The notes under the pieces are model-generated. The model worked only from the letters and a program-made list of their open reading frames with translations, did no database searches and was not told the origin of the DNA. The position numbers and the translations under genes were made by a program. Positions 36,551-46,259 of a stretch of 64,000 nucleotides of DNA are shown in pieces; the first letter of the stretch is position 1; every line of letters begins with the position of its first letter. Origin of the DNA: Acetobacter syzygii. GTDB taxonomy: Bacteria > Pseudomonadota > Alphaproteobacteria > Acetobacterales > Acetobacteraceae. The stretch is from the NCBI RefSeq assembly GCF_000964225.1, contig NZ_BAMZ01000010.1:48699-112698 (forward strand), given 5' to 3'.

Positions 36551-36626
36551 AAGCGTGGAGATTGTTTTCGTCCTTACGCAAGGGCCGGATGGGGTGCCAC
36601 AAAATGAAATCTGGCGTTGTGTGGGA

Positions 36627-36656
36627 ATTATAGACGGGTTTGGTCCGTTCTCCCAA
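36627..36656 (-). promoter_or_regulatory. Putative promoter of hpxKJZXY
   Basis: On the - strand a perfect TATAAT (36632-36627) is preceded after 18 bases by TTGGGA (36656-36651). Transcription would begin about 36620, some 60 bases upstream of the hpxK coding start. Confidence 0.65.
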
Positions 36657-36901
36657 AAGCAAAAAAAGCAATTTCGTATTGCAAAATTGAGCGCGGCCCC
36701 CGTGCTGAAAAAAGCAATGGAAAAGTGCTTTTTTTTATTTTGTGAGAAAGGGCAGGGGCAATTATATATCGGAATCGTATCGTTTTGGGCGATGTTCAGA
36801 GTTAACCCCCACAAGGCAGTTCAAGGGGCAGCTCATAGCGAATAATGCCTGATTTGCCGCTTTATCCCCTGTCCCTTCTTCTGTGTTTGGGAGACTACGC
36901 C
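36657..36901. other. Intergenic region between hpxK and TonB receptor
   Basis: Together with the hpxK leader this is a ~350-base divergent spacer. It is AT-rich (36655-36780) and contains the promoters of both directions; no gene is seen. Confidence 0.5.
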
Positions 36902-39352
36902 ATGCCTTCCCGATTTTTTACCATGCGCCGGTCTACTGGTTCCGTGCTGACGCATAGGCAGCGTTTTGCGACCTTGACCTGCCTTGCCAGTGTGGCTGGG
37001 TTTTGTGCCAACATGCCCGGGCAGGTTTTTGCCGCTGCGGCAGGCCAGAGCGCACCGCTTGCAGGCAAGGTGGGCCATGCCCCAGCCAGAACCACAGCCG
37101 GGCATACGCGTGGTAAAGCGGCTAACAGCTCCCTTCAGTCTTCCCGTGCGGAAGAAATTTCGGTTGCATCCAACCGTACGGCCCGTTCAGGTGGTGGCGG
37201 TATGATGCGGCAGGAAGTGGCCCCCCATGCCGTGCAGACCGTGGGCAAAGACTACATTAACATGCGTAGCCCCACATCCACGGCACTGGATCTGGTCAAG
37301 AACCTGCCCAGCCTGAACATTATGGCACCGGATGCAGCGGGGATGCAGGGTGGGTCCATTCAGTCCCGCGGGCTAACGGATCTGGATATGGCGCTTATGG
37401 TGGATGGCGCACCAGCGGCAGCAGCCAAATACATGACCGAAGATATTGATTCGGAAAATCTGGATGAAGTGAGCGTAACACCCGGTAGTGCCGCGCGTGA
37501 CCTGCCGACCATGTCCGCTGCGGGCGGGGTCATGAATTCGCGCACGCATCTGCCATCCGAAAAATTTGGCGGGATGGTCGATTTTTCTTACGGGACCAAC
37601 AACCTCTCCCGCGAGTTCATTCGTCTGGAATCGGGCGAGATCGGGCATACCGGGGTTAAAAGTTATTTCTCCTTCTCCAATACGCATGACCGGAGCTGGA
37701 TGGGGGCAGGCACCAACCAGCGTAAACATATTGATTTTGGCGTGCGCAAGGACTGGGAGAACGGGTCAAACGCCCATCTGTTCCTCTCCTGGAACTCCGA
37801 AGATTTTGTGATCGACAATTACCCGACGGAAGAGCAGTTCTATAAGTACAAACACACGGGTGAGGGATATGGCCGTTCTGCACAGTCCTCAAATGTTAAC
37901 TACTGGAAGAACAACAACGACCACTGGAACCAGATTTTTCTGACAGCTCCGGTGCATGTGGTTCTGCCTAAAAAATTGACCTTTGATATCCAGCCCTACT
38001 TCAGCTTTGGTCAGGGGTGGGATGCCTCTCCGGGCGGGGTTGTGGGCGACAACAATGCCGTGACAGGGGCCCCCATAACAGCCACCTATAACAGCACGGG
38101 CACTGCGGTGCCGAATGGCACCAACCTGACCAATTACTTTTTGGAAAACGAGGCCCGTCAGGTCGGTGCCGTGGCCAAGCTGGGGTATGATATTGATAAA
38201 CACAACCACCTGAGCTTTGGGTACTGGTACGAGAATAACCAGACCATCCAGTCCTACCCCACGGCAACGGTTATGGCCGATGGTGCGGCCTCTGGCCCCA
38301 CATCCAGTGCGCATACCGTGGGTGGTTCCGTATATGGGCAGACCGCAGGGTACGAGCTGCACTCCCTGTTTATCCAGAACCAGTCGCGCTATCTGGATAA
38401 CCGCCTGCTGATCAATGCTGGTTTCAAGTTTGTCATGTCCAATGCGTGGAACAAGGGCTGGCTGGGTAACAGCGCCAACACGCTCTCCGGTGCGGGTAAC
38501 AGTTCGCGCAAAAATACAACCGAACCACTGCCCCAGCTCTCCATTAGCTACCAGATTGATAAAAACAGCCAGATCTACGTCAATGCGGAAGGGGACTACC
38601 GCCAGCCGAGTGCAACGGACATGGGGTGGATGAACGCAGGCGGTCCAATGCTGAAAAACCAGTATTCCATCAAGGAAGAACTGGGTTATCGCTACCACAA
38701 CAAATATGTCATGATCGATATGTCACTGTTCAACTACAATGTAAGAAACCGCATTGTGGACCAGTATGTGGGGATGAACAGCTTTAGCCCCATGTCTATC
38801 GGTAGCCAGACCATGCGTGGGTTTGACTTTATGATTGCGGGCACATCCATCCATGGGTTCAGCCCCTATGCCTCCATTGAATACCTGCACGCCACGCAGG
38901 ATAGCAATGTGATGGATACGAATGCCGCAACTCCGTACCTGATTCACTCCAAGGGTACGCAGGCCATTATGGCCCCACGGATTATGGCAAACTTTGGTCT
39001 GACCTATACTTACAAAGGATTTTTTGCAAACGGTGCAATCCACTACACGGGGCCGCAGTCTGTTTCCATTGCAAACGACCAGCGTATTCCGGGGTATGTG
39101 ACCAACACGCTCTCCCTTGGCTATCATTTCAAACCGTTTGGTTTCCTCAAATCTCCGACGTTCAAGCTTAACTTCACCAACCTGACAGGTTCCATTGTGC
39201 GGACTGGTGCCATGGGGGCTGTCTTTAGCCGGAATGATGTCAACTCCCACCCTGTGTGGAGTGGCAGCAGTGCTGGTGCAGTTGGCACAGGTAACTCGTT
39301 TATGGTTGAACCACGCTTTACCATGGTTGGTTCCGTCTCCACTTCGTTCTGA
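36902..39352 (+). CDS. TonB-dependent outer-membrane receptor
   Basis: A 816-residue receptor: long signal peptide (MPSRFFTMRRSTGSVL ... FAAAAG), plug domain with LDLVKNLPSLNIM and the SIQSRGLTDLDMALMVDGAP region, and a C-terminal 22-strand-type barrel ending in aromatic Phe (VSTSF). GGGAG lies 8 bases before ATG 36902, which is why I start there and not at 36845. The N-terminus has no obvious signalling domain. It is placed between the hpx operon and an 8-oxoguanine-deaminase-like gene; uptake of a purine or purine-containing ligand is a guess. Confidence 0.87.
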   Translation: MPSRFFTMRRSTGSVLTHRQRFATLTCLASVAGFCANMPGQVFAAAAGQSAPLAGKVGHAPARTTAGHTRGKAANSSLQSSRAEEISVASNRTARSGGGGMMRQEVAPHAVQTVGKDYINMRSPTSTALDLVKNLPSLNIMAPDAAGMQGGSIQSRGLTDLDMALMVDGAPAAAAKYMTEDIDSENLDEVSVTPGSAARDLPTMSAAGGVMNSRTHLPSEKFGGMVDFSYGTNNLSREFIRLESGEIGHTGVKSYFSFSNTHDRSWMGAGTNQRKHIDFGVRKDWENGSNAHLFLSWNSEDFVIDNYPTEEQFYKYKHTGEGYGRSAQSSNVNYWKNNNDHWNQIFLTAPVHVVLPKKLTFDIQPYFSFGQGWDASPGGVVGDNNAVTGAPITATYNSTGTAVPNGTNLTNYFLENEARQVGAVAKLGYDIDKHNHLSFGYWYENNQTIQSYPTATVMADGAASGPTSSAHTVGGSVYGQTAGYELHSLFIQNQSRYLDNRLLINAGFKFVMSNAWNKGWLGNSANTLSGAGNSSRKNTTEPLPQLSISYQIDKNSQIYVNAEGDYRQPSATDMGWMNAGGPMLKNQYSIKEELGYRYHNKYVMIDMSLFNYNVRNRIVDQYVGMNSFSPMSIGSQTMRGFDFMIAGTSIHGFSPYASIEYLHATQDSNVMDTNAATPYLIHSKGTQAIMAPRIMANFGLTYTYKGFFANGAIHYTGPQSVSIANDQRIPGYVTNTLSLGYHFKPFGFLKSPTFKLNFTNLTGSIVRTGAMGAVFSRNDVNSHPVWSGSSAGAVGTGNSFMVEPRFTMVGSVSTSF

Positions 39353-39363
39353 TTACTGGTTAC

Positions 39364-39386
39364 AGCACCCGGTATGGCCGGGTGCT
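39364..39386 (+). other. Hairpin between TonB receptor and deaminase genes
   Basis: A 9-bp perfect stem AGCACCCGG/CCGGGTGCT with a 5-base loop, 12 bases after the receptor stop and 12 before the next ATG. Without a T tract it may attenuate or stabilise the receptor message more than terminate it. Confidence 0.55.
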
Positions 39387-39398
39387 ACAGGAGTTTGC

Positions 39399-40772
39399 AT
39401 GTCACGCCGCACGTTGCTCAGGAACATAACCAGACTGGTGTGTATGGATGATTCACGCACCGAGCTGGACCATGCGTGGGTTCTGGTGGAAGGGCGGCAG
39501 ATTATGGCATTAGGGGGGCGGGATGTTGCGCCGCCTTCCAATGTTGACCATGTGGTGGACCTGCATGGTCATGTTGTGTTGCCGGGCATGGTTAACACGC
39601 ACCATCATATGTACCAGTCGCTTACGCGGGTTATTCCGCAGGCGCAGGATGCCTCCCTGTTTGGCTGGCTTAAAACGCTCTACCCGATCTGGGCAGGGCT
39701 TACGCCGGAAATGGTGCAGGTTTCCACCCGCACTGCCATGGCGGAACTCCTGCTTTCTGGCTGCACAACAACAAGCGACCATCTGTATCTTTTCCCTAAC
39801 GGATGCAGGCTGGATGACCAGATTGAGGCAGCATTCAGCATGGGAATGCGCTTCCATGCCTGCCGTGGTGCCATGAGCGTGGGGGAGAGCAGCGGTGGCC
39901 TTCCCCCCGATGCGCTGGTGGAGCGCGAAGCGGATATTCTGCACGATACCCAACGTCTGATAGAAACGTACCATGACCCCGAACCACTGGCGATGTTACG
40001 GGTTGCCGGGGCACCCTGCTCACCTTTTTCGGTCAGTCGGGAGCTTATGCGTGACATGGCGGAACTGGCGCGTGCAACAGGCACCATGCTGCACACCCAT
40101 CTGGCGGAAAATGACCACGATGTCAGCTACAGCCGCGAGCGTTTTGGGCAGACCCCGGCCGAATATGCACAGGATCTGGGCTGGGTTGGGCCACATGTCT
40201 GGCACGCGCATTGCGTTAAGCTGGATGCGGACGGCATGGAGCAGTTTGGCCGGACTGGCACAGGTGTTGCCCATTGCCCCTGTTCCAACATGCGTCTGGC
40301 CTCTGGTATCGCGCCGGTAAGGCAGATGCAGGCTGCGGGTGTGCGTGTGGGGTTGGGGGTTGATGGTTCAGCCTCCAACGATGGTGCCAGCCTGCTGGGC
40401 GAAACCCGGCAGGCCATGCTGCTTTCCCGCCTGCTGCCTGAAACTGCGCAGACGCCGGGCATGATGAGTGCGCGCGATGCGCTGGCTCTGGCAACGCGGG
40501 GTGGAGCGGCCGTGCTGGGGCGTGATGATATCGGGCAGATTGCCGTGGGCATGGCTGCCGATATTGTTGCGTTTGACGTGCGGGGGCTGGCCCATGCCGG
40601 TGCTCAGACCGACCCGGTTGCCGCTCTGGTGTTCTGTTCGCCAGCTCAGGTTTCCATGAGTATGGTTAATGGAAATATTCTTGTACAGGACGGGTATTTT
40701 ACCCGTTTGGACCTGCATGGTCTGGTTGGCAGGCATAACCAGTTGGCCGCCAGATTATGCGCGGGTGCCTAA
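39399..40772 (+). CDS. 8-Oxoguanine deaminase-like amidohydrolase
   Basis: A 457-residue amidohydrolase of the TrzA/AtzA/8-oxoguanine deaminase group. Zinc and active-site motifs: NTHHHMYQSLTRV, HTHLAEN, HAHCVKL and GLGVDGSASND. CAGGAG lies 5 bases upstream of ATG 39399, and a longer upstream frame runs into the receptor gene. It would turn 8-oxoguanine into urate, adding a second entry to the urate pathway of this island. A triazine or other aminoheterocycle hydrolase is the alternative. Confidence 0.82.
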   Translation: MSRRTLLRNITRLVCMDDSRTELDHAWVLVEGRQIMALGGRDVAPPSNVDHVVDLHGHVVLPGMVNTHHHMYQSLTRVIPQAQDASLFGWLKTLYPIWAGLTPEMVQVSTRTAMAELLLSGCTTTSDHLYLFPNGCRLDDQIEAAFSMGMRFHACRGAMSVGESSGGLPPDALVEREADILHDTQRLIETYHDPEPLAMLRVAGAPCSPFSVSRELMRDMAELARATGTMLHTHLAENDHDVSYSRERFGQTPAEYAQDLGWVGPHVWHAHCVKLDADGMEQFGRTGTGVAHCPCSNMRLASGIAPVRQMQAAGVRVGLGVDGSASNDGASLLGETRQAMLLSRLLPETAQTPGMMSARDALALATRGGAAVLGRDDIGQIAVGMAADIVAFDVRGLAHAGAQTDPVAALVFCSPAQVSMSMVNGNILVQDGYFTRLDLHGLVGRHNQLAARLCAGA

Positions 40773-40868
40773 TGGCTGGGAATATCTGTTTTTAAGAAAA
40801 AAAGGAACCGTTCAAAACCTCTCCCGTTTTGTAAGGAGGCTTACATAACAACACCGGAGAGGTTGAGT

Positions 40869-41216
40869 ATGACGCGCAAATTCCATTTTCTTTTTCTGGG
40901 TGCAGCACTTTTGGCAACCCCGGCCTTGGCGCAGAATAATGGTCGTGGCGCACCAACGGCTGATTCCGCCGCTTCTCAGGTAGGGCAGGCACCGCCCGCA
41001 GCATTGGATGAGCACGGTAAACACGTGGAGCCATCCCAAAAACTGTGGAATAATCCACGAACAGTCGCCGAACAGCCCGGCACCCAGCCCCCTGCCAATG
41101 ATAAGCCCGCCAACGCAGCAAAAAGTGCCCAGCAGTCCTTAACAGGGGACCACGCTTACCAGCCCGAACATTATAAAGGGACGGAGCATTCCACCCAAAA
41201 CCAGCCACATAACTAG
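40869..41216 (+). CDS. Small exported protein, unknown
   Basis: A 115-residue protein with a clear signal peptide (MTRKFHFLFLGAALLATPALA-QN). The mature part is hydrophilic and low complexity (Pro, Gln, Asn, Ala), without cysteine. The family is not recognised. The start is ATG 40869, with GAGAGG 4-9 bases upstream. A disordered periplasmic or surface protein is likely. Confidence 0.65.
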   Translation: MTRKFHFLFLGAALLATPALAQNNGRGAPTADSAASQVGQAPPAALDEHGKHVEPSQKLWNNPRTVAEQPGTQPPANDKPANAAKSAQQSLTGDHAYQPEHYKGTEHSTQNQPHN

Positions 41217-41276
41217 ACTATGCTGACCTGTGCTGAGCGGACTGGTGATAAGCTGCCCATGGTAGTCAGTCTGTTG

Positions 41277-41316
41277 CATATGCCCGCGACTCTTCTGGCG
41301 GGGCGCTGGGCATATG
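41277..41316. repeat. Inverted repeat, 9-bp arms
   Basis: CATATGCCC (41277-41285) and its complement GGGCATATG (41308-41316) flank a GC-rich loop between convergent genes. It may be a transcript-end structure; no T tract follows. Confidence 0.5.
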
Positions 41317-41340
41317 GGGCGTTAAAAAACAGGGTAGGGG

Positions 41341-42636
41341 TCAAGCAGAGGGGTTTTCCCCCTGATGGGGATGCAGGGTCTTCTGGAGTTGTTCCATATC
41401 CAACCCGTTTTCCCACCGGGCGACCACAATGGTTGCCACGGCGTTGCCCACAAGATTGGTCAGTGAGCGACACTCGGACATAAACCGGTCAATACCCAGA
41501 ATAAGAGCCATACCGCCAACAGGCACGCTCGGCACAACAGACAGGGTGGCGGCAAGTGTAATAAAGCCTGCTCCGGTAACCCCGGCAGCCCCTTTGGAGC
41601 TGACCATAGCCACAAGCAACAGGGCAAGCTGCTCGCCAAAACCAAGATGCACATCCGTGGCCTGTGCAATAAACAGGGCGGCAAGAGTCATGTAGATGTT
41701 GGTACCATCAAGGTTAAACGAATATCCCATAGGTACCACAAGCCCGACAATGCCGGGTTTGCAGCCAGCATGTTCCAGTTTGCCAATAAGACCTGGCAGG
41801 GCAGATTCGGATGAGCTGGTGCCAAGAACAATCAGCAGTTCTTCTTTTAAGAACATCAGAAGCCGCAAAATGCTAAAGCCTGCCAAACGGGCTACCACTC
41901 CCAGAATAACCAGCACAAAAATGGCGGCGGTCAGGTAGAAGGTCAGCACCAGCCCAATCAGATGCACAATGGAGCCAAGCCCGAACCTGCCCACCGTAAA
42001 CGCCATGGCACCAAATGCTCCGACCGGGGCCAGATACATAACCAGCCGGACCACGCCAAAGACCATTTCTGTCAGGTTGCGGAACAGGGTCAGCACGCTT
42101 TCCCCCGCTTGACCCATCTGGGCCAGGCTGACCCCAAAAAGAATGGCAACCAGCAAAACCTGCAAAATCTCGCCCGAGGTAAAGGCCCCTGCCGTGGTGG
42201 AGGGAATGATCTGGAGCAGAAAGTCGGTAAAGGAGTGGCCATGTGCAGCCTGCACAAACTGCTCGACCGATGCGTTATCCAGACTTTGTGGGTGAATGTG
42301 CATTCCCGCGCCGGGGCGTACAATGTTGGCAACAATCATGCCCACGGCCAGCGCCAGTGTGGAAAAACACAAAAAATACAGCATGGCTTTGCCTGCAACG
42401 CGGCCCGTCTGTTTGAGGTCCGCCATGCCAGCAATGCCCGTGCTGACGGTTAGAAAAATAACCGGCGCAATGACCATTTTGATCAGTTTGACAAACCCGT
42501 CCCCCAGCGGTTTGAGCAGGGTCGCCACAGATGGAAAGAGGGCACCAACAAGAATACCAGCCGCCACGGCGACCAGAACCTGCAAATAAAGGAACCGTTG
42601 ATGAGAACTGGAAAGAGGGGCTGTGGAGGGAAGCAC
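41341..42636 (-). CDS. dctA: C4-dicarboxylate transporter DctA
   Basis: A 431-residue DAACS-family sodium/proton symporter importing succinate, malate and fumarate. About eight membrane segments plus re-entrant loops are visible, with the serine-rich hairpin [15 protein letters not shown], the segment [18 protein letters not shown], and [12 protein letters not shown], all family hallmarks. It starts at GTG 42636. It stands alone. Confidence 0.93.
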   Translation of the reverse strand: MLPSTAPLSSSHQRFLYLQVLVAVAAGILVGALFPSVATLLKPLGDGFVKLIKMVIAPVIFLTVSTGIAGMADLKQTGRVAGKAMLYFLCFSTLALAVGMIVANIVRPGAGMHIHPQSLDNASVEQFVQAAHGHSFTDFLLQIIPSTTAGAFTSGEILQVLLVAILFGVSLAQMGQAGESVLTLFRNLTEMVFGVVRLVMYLAPVGAFGAMAFTVGRFGLGSIVHLIGLVLTFYLTAAIFVLVILGVVARLAGFSILRLLMFLKEELLIVLGTSSSESALPGLIGKLEHAGCKPGIVGLVVPMGYSFNLDGTNIYMTLAALFIAQATDVHLGFGEQLALLLVAMVSSKGAAGVTGAGFITLAATLSVVPSVPVGGMALILGIDRFMSECRSLTNLVGNAVATIVVARWENGLDMEQLQKTLHPHQGENPSA

Positions 42637-42931
42637 GCTGGTTATCTTTCTGTTTTTATTGGTCTTGATTAAGCGTCCACAATCGGCGTTGGCAAAAAGT
42701 ATTCTGTTATATCAAGCCTTTCATGTGTAAGCGGGGCGTAGGCTACCCCTACTTGTTGCAGGTTGGAAAGGGTTGCTCCCGCGCATTGGGTATGAAAAAC
42801 ACAACACTGTTGCGTGTCTGCCTCTCTTACGCACAGGCGTGGAGGGCCTCCGGGTGTGTGTTGCCATTCCGGTAGGACCGGGCGCGGTGCGTAAAAATGC
42901 GTAGGGCAATGTGGATAAAGGGAGCGGGTGA
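42637..42931. other. Divergent intergenic region dctA / LOG gene
   Basis: Nearly 300 bases with no gene. It must hold both promoters; no regulator site or riboswitch could be recognised. Confidence 0.5.
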
Positions 42932-43513
42932 ATGCGCCGGATCTGTGTTTTTTGTGGTTCAAGTGCAGGGCGCGGGTCCACTTACCTCCATGCAGCCGAA
43001 CAGTTGGGCCTGCTTATGGCGCAACGGGGCATAGGGCTGGTGTATGGCGGAGCATCCGTTGGGCTTATGGGCGCTGTGGCCAATGCGGTGCTGGCTGGTG
43101 GTGGGCAGGTTACCGGGGTTATTCCGCAGGCACTGGTTGAGCGCGAAGTCGCGCACCATGGGTTGGAAGACCTGCGGGTCGTTGGCTCCATGCATGAGCG
43201 CAAAGCCCTTATGGCGGATCTGTCCGATGCGTTTATTGCCTTGCCCGGTGGAATTGGCACGTTGGAAGAACTGTTTGAGGTATGGACATGGACGCAACTG
43301 GGCAACCACGCCAAACCCTGCGGTGTGCTGAACGTGAATGGGTTTTACAGCAGTCTGGGCATGTTCTTGGACCATGTGGTCGCCGAAGGGTTCCTCAAAC
43401 CCGTGCACAGGAGCATGTTGCAGGTTGCACAGGACCCAGCGGCCCTGCTGGATGGGCTGGCAACATGGCAGCCCCCGCAGGAAACAAAATGGATTGCGCG
43501 CAACGAGCGGTAA
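42932..43513 (+). CDS. LOG-family protein (TIGR00730), cytokinin riboside 5'-monophosphate phosphoribohydrolase-like
   Basis: A 193-residue Rossmann-fold hydrolase. The N-terminal [12 protein letters not shown] and the signature [16 protein letters not shown] are intact. The conserved Arg and Glu of the active site are in the motif region. It releases nucleobases from nucleoside monophosphates, in plants and some bacteria activating cytokinins. AAAGGGAG lies upstream of ATG 42932. Confidence 0.9.
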   Translation: MRRICVFCGSSAGRGSTYLHAAEQLGLLMAQRGIGLVYGGASVGLMGAVANAVLAGGGQVTGVIPQALVEREVAHHGLEDLRVVGSMHERKALMADLSDAFIALPGGIGTLEELFEVWTWTQLGNHAKPCGVLNVNGFYSSLGMFLDHVVAEGFLKPVHRSMLQVAQDPAALLDGLATWQPPQETKWIARNER

Positions 43514-43658
43514 ATCTTGTTGCAGTAACGAACCAACGAGCGGTGCGTATTTATTAAGAATATGATGTAAAAGGAATTTTTCTTTCATAATATCTTAACG
43601 CAACTTTGAGTAAAAAAGCTTTTATCCTGCGGCATCTTTTTCTGCGCAGGGTGCTTTT

Positions 43659-45272
43659 ATGTCAGATACTATGCTGAGTCCTCCGGTTGGAGGGCGTCCG
43701 AATATGCGTAAAGGGGAGCATCAGGCTTTCCGCATGTTCTTTTTGGGAGTGATTGCAGCAGCTCTGGCGTTTGTTGGTTACAGCGTGCTGGCTGACCTGC
43801 ACGCTGTTGGGACCAGTGGCATTGCAACCGGGGCCTTTGCCCTGCTGGCTCTGGCGTTGCTGATTGCACTGGGCTTTGAGTTTGTGAACGGTTTTCATGA
43901 TACGGCCAATGCGGTCGCAACCGTTATTTACACCAATAGTCTGCCGCCGCTGGTTGCGGTGGTGTGGTCGGGTATGTGGAACCTGCTTGGGGTGCTTACG
44001 TCCTCCGGTGCTGTGGCTTACAGTGTTGTTACACTGCTGCCCGTGGAGCTTATTCTGCAGGTTGGCAGCGGCGCAGGCCATGCCATGATTTTTGCCCTGC
44101 TGCTGTCCGCCATTGTGTGGAACCTGGCAACATGGGCGCTTGGTATTCCCAATAGCTCATCCCATGCGCTGGTGGGCTCCATTCTGGGTGTGGGTCTGGC
44201 AAACCAGCTTATGTCCCCTTCAGGCAGTGCGCTGTATGGCGTGGACTGGATGCAGGTTAAAAAGGTGTTTTCCGCCCTGCTGTTCAGCCCGCTGTGTGGT
44301 TTTGTGCTGGCTGCCGGTCTGTTTATTGTGCTGCGGTTTGTTGTGCGTAATGCTGCCCTCTACCGTGCGCCAGATGGCGATGCACCGCCTCCGCTGTGGA
44401 TCCGTGGTCTGCTTATTGGCACCTGCACGGGTGTATCCTTCTTCCACGGCAGCAATGACGGGCAGAAGGGTATGGGCCTGATCATGCTGATCCTGATTGG
44501 TGCAGCCCCAACCGCTTACGCCCTGAACCGCGCGATGCCTGACAGCATGATGCCCGGCTTTGTGGAAACAGCACAGCAGGCCGCCCATGTGTTTGATGTG
44601 CACGCCCAGCCCATGCTCAAGCAGCCTACAGCGGAAGAAGCCCGTGCGCAGGTAACCGATGCCCTGCGTGTTAAATCCATAGCTCGCCCAGAAGTGTATG
44701 CTGCCCTGTCTGTCCTCTCGGCAGATATTGCGCAGTCCGTAAGTGGTTACCACTCCTTGCACGAAATTCCGGCGGCAACCGTGCCAAACGTGCGCACGGA
44801 CATGTATCTGGTGGCGGAGGCCATTCACAACATGGGCAATGCAACCTCTTTCTCTGCTGAGGAAGATGGCGAACTGGCCTCGTTTATGAAGCAGCTTAAC
44901 GCAGGCACCCGCTTTATTCCCGTGTGGGTTAAAATTGCCGTTGCTCTGGCACTGGGGCTTGGCACCATGGTGGGCTGGAAGCGCATTGTGGTAACCGTGG
45001 GCGAAAAAATTGGCAAAACCCACCTGACCTACGCTCAGGGCGCTTCGGCCGAACTGGTTGCCATGGGCACCATTGGTCTGGCCGAAGGGTATGGTCTGCC
45101 GGTTTCCACCACGCATATTCTCTCCAGTGGTGTGGCTGGCACAATGGCTGCTGGTGGGGGTGGTTTGCAGTGGAGCACACTGCGCGCCATGGGTATGGCA
45201 TGGATTACCACCCTGCCTGCCGCCATGCTGATCAGCGGCGTGCTGTATGTGGTGTTCCGCCATATTTTTTAA
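43659..45272 (+). CDS. Inorganic phosphate transporter, PiT family
   Basis: A 537-residue low-affinity phosphate permease with two copies of the PHO4 signature: FVNGFHDTANAVATVIYT in the N-terminal half and FFHGSNDGQKGMGL in the middle, with a third similar block near the C-terminus (PVSTTHILSSGVAGTMAAGG). About ten membrane segments and a large cytoplasmic loop (residues ~285-420). It is followed by a terminator and then ppk2, together linking phosphate import with polyphosphate use. Confidence 0.93.
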   Translation: MSDTMLSPPVGGRPNMRKGEHQAFRMFFLGVIAAALAFVGYSVLADLHAVGTSGIATGAFALLALALLIALGFEFVNGFHDTANAVATVIYTNSLPPLVAVVWSGMWNLLGVLTSSGAVAYSVVTLLPVELILQVGSGAGHAMIFALLLSAIVWNLATWALGIPNSSSHALVGSILGVGLANQLMSPSGSALYGVDWMQVKKVFSALLFSPLCGFVLAAGLFIVLRFVVRNAALYRAPDGDAPPPLWIRGLLIGTCTGVSFFHGSNDGQKGMGLIMLILIGAAPTAYALNRAMPDSMMPGFVETAQQAAHVFDVHAQPMLKQPTAEEARAQVTDALRVKSIARPEVYAALSVLSADIAQSVSGYHSLHEIPAATVPNVRTDMYLVAEAIHNMGNATSFSAEEDGELASFMKQLNAGTRFIPVWVKIAVALALGLGTMVGWKRIVVTVGEKIGKTHLTYAQGASAELVAMGTIGLAEGYGLPVSTTHILSSGVAGTMAAGGGGLQWSTLRAMGMAWITTLPAAMLISGVLYVVFRHIF

Positions 45273-45278
45273 AAACAT

Positions 45279-45320
45279 CAGGTCTGGCGTGGCATTAAGC
45301 CCCGCCAGACCCTGTTTTTT
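45279..45320 (+). terminator. Terminator between PiT gene and ppk2
   Basis: A GC-rich imperfect stem (GGTCTGGCG ... CGCCAGACC) is followed by six T (45315-45320). It lies 7 bases past the PiT stop and 22 bases before the ppk2 start, so ppk2 probably needs its own promoter or read-through. Confidence 0.85.
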
Positions 45321-45341
45321 CCAAACTGCGAAGGCAAGATC

Positions 45342-46259
45342 ATGTCCGATGCTAATGTGAACAGCCTTTCTGCTGCCGAGCGTGAACGTGAGCGTATGCG
45401 GCAGGAGATCATTGATGATCTTGATGAAGAGATCGAACTCGAATTGCAGGATGAAGGACTGGGGGGTGAATCCTCACCATCTGACCGGAGCTTCCGCCAC
45501 ACCTATTTTAGCGAACTGGTACGCCTGCAAGGTGAACTGGTGCGTTTGCAGGATTGGGTGAAAGATACAGGCCACCGGCTGGTCGTTCTGTTTGAAGGGC
45601 GCGATGCAGCGGGTAAGGGCGGGGCAATCAAACGTATTACCCAGCGGCTTAACCCCCGTATCTGCCGTGTGGCAGCATTGCCAGCCCCTACGGACCGTGA
45701 AAAAACACAATGGTATTTCCAGCGTTATGTGGCCCAGTTGCCCGCAGCGGGGGAAATCGTTCTGTTTGACCGGAGCTGGTACAACCGCGCAGGCGTGGAA
45801 CGGGTTATGGGGTTCTGCTCGGATGAGGAATATGAAGAGTTTTTCCGTTCCGTGCCGGAGTTTGAGCGCATGTTGGTGCGCAGTGGTATCCAGCTTGTAA
45901 AATACTGGTTCTCCATCACGGATGATGAGCAGGAAGCCCGGTTCCGCGCCCGTATGGAAGACCCGCTCAAACAGTGGAAACTCAGCCCGATGGACCTGGA
46001 AAGTCGTCGCCGCTGGGAAGCCTATACCAAGGCGAAGGAAACCATGCTGGAACGCTCCAGCATTCCCGAAGCACCATGGTGGGTTGTACAGGCGGTGGAC
46101 AAAAAGCGTGCACGCCTGAACTGCATTAACCACCTTCTGGCGCAGGTTCCTTACCAGTCGGTTACCCGGCCAGAGGTTGAACTTCCTCCGCGCGTGTACC
46201 ATGCTGACTATGAACGCCAGCCCACGCCAGAAGACATGATTATTCCAGAAATTTACTAA
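45342..46259 (+). CDS. ppk2: Polyphosphate kinase 2
   Basis: A 305-residue P-loop kinase using polyphosphate to phosphorylate nucleoside phosphates. Walker A FEGRDAAGKGGAIKR and the lid-like DRSWYNRAGVERVMGFC are the PPK2 hallmarks. The acidic N-terminal ~40 residues are coiled-coil-like (EEIELELQDEG). The start lies 22 bases after the terminator, with GAAGG upstream. Its stop overlaps the convergent plsC-like gene. Confidence 0.93.
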   Translation: MSDANVNSLSAAERERERMRQEIIDDLDEEIELELQDEGLGGESSPSDRSFRHTYFSELVRLQGELVRLQDWVKDTGHRLVVLFEGRDAAGKGGAIKRITQRLNPRICRVAALPAPTDREKTQWYFQRYVAQLPAAGEIVLFDRSWYNRAGVERVMGFCSDEEYEEFFRSVPEFERMLVRSGIQLVKYWFSITDDEQEARFRARMEDPLKQWKLSPMDLESRRRWEAYTKAKETMLERSSIPEAPWWVVQAVDKKRARLNCINHLLAQVPYQSVTRPEVELPPRVYHADYERQPTPEDMIIPEIY

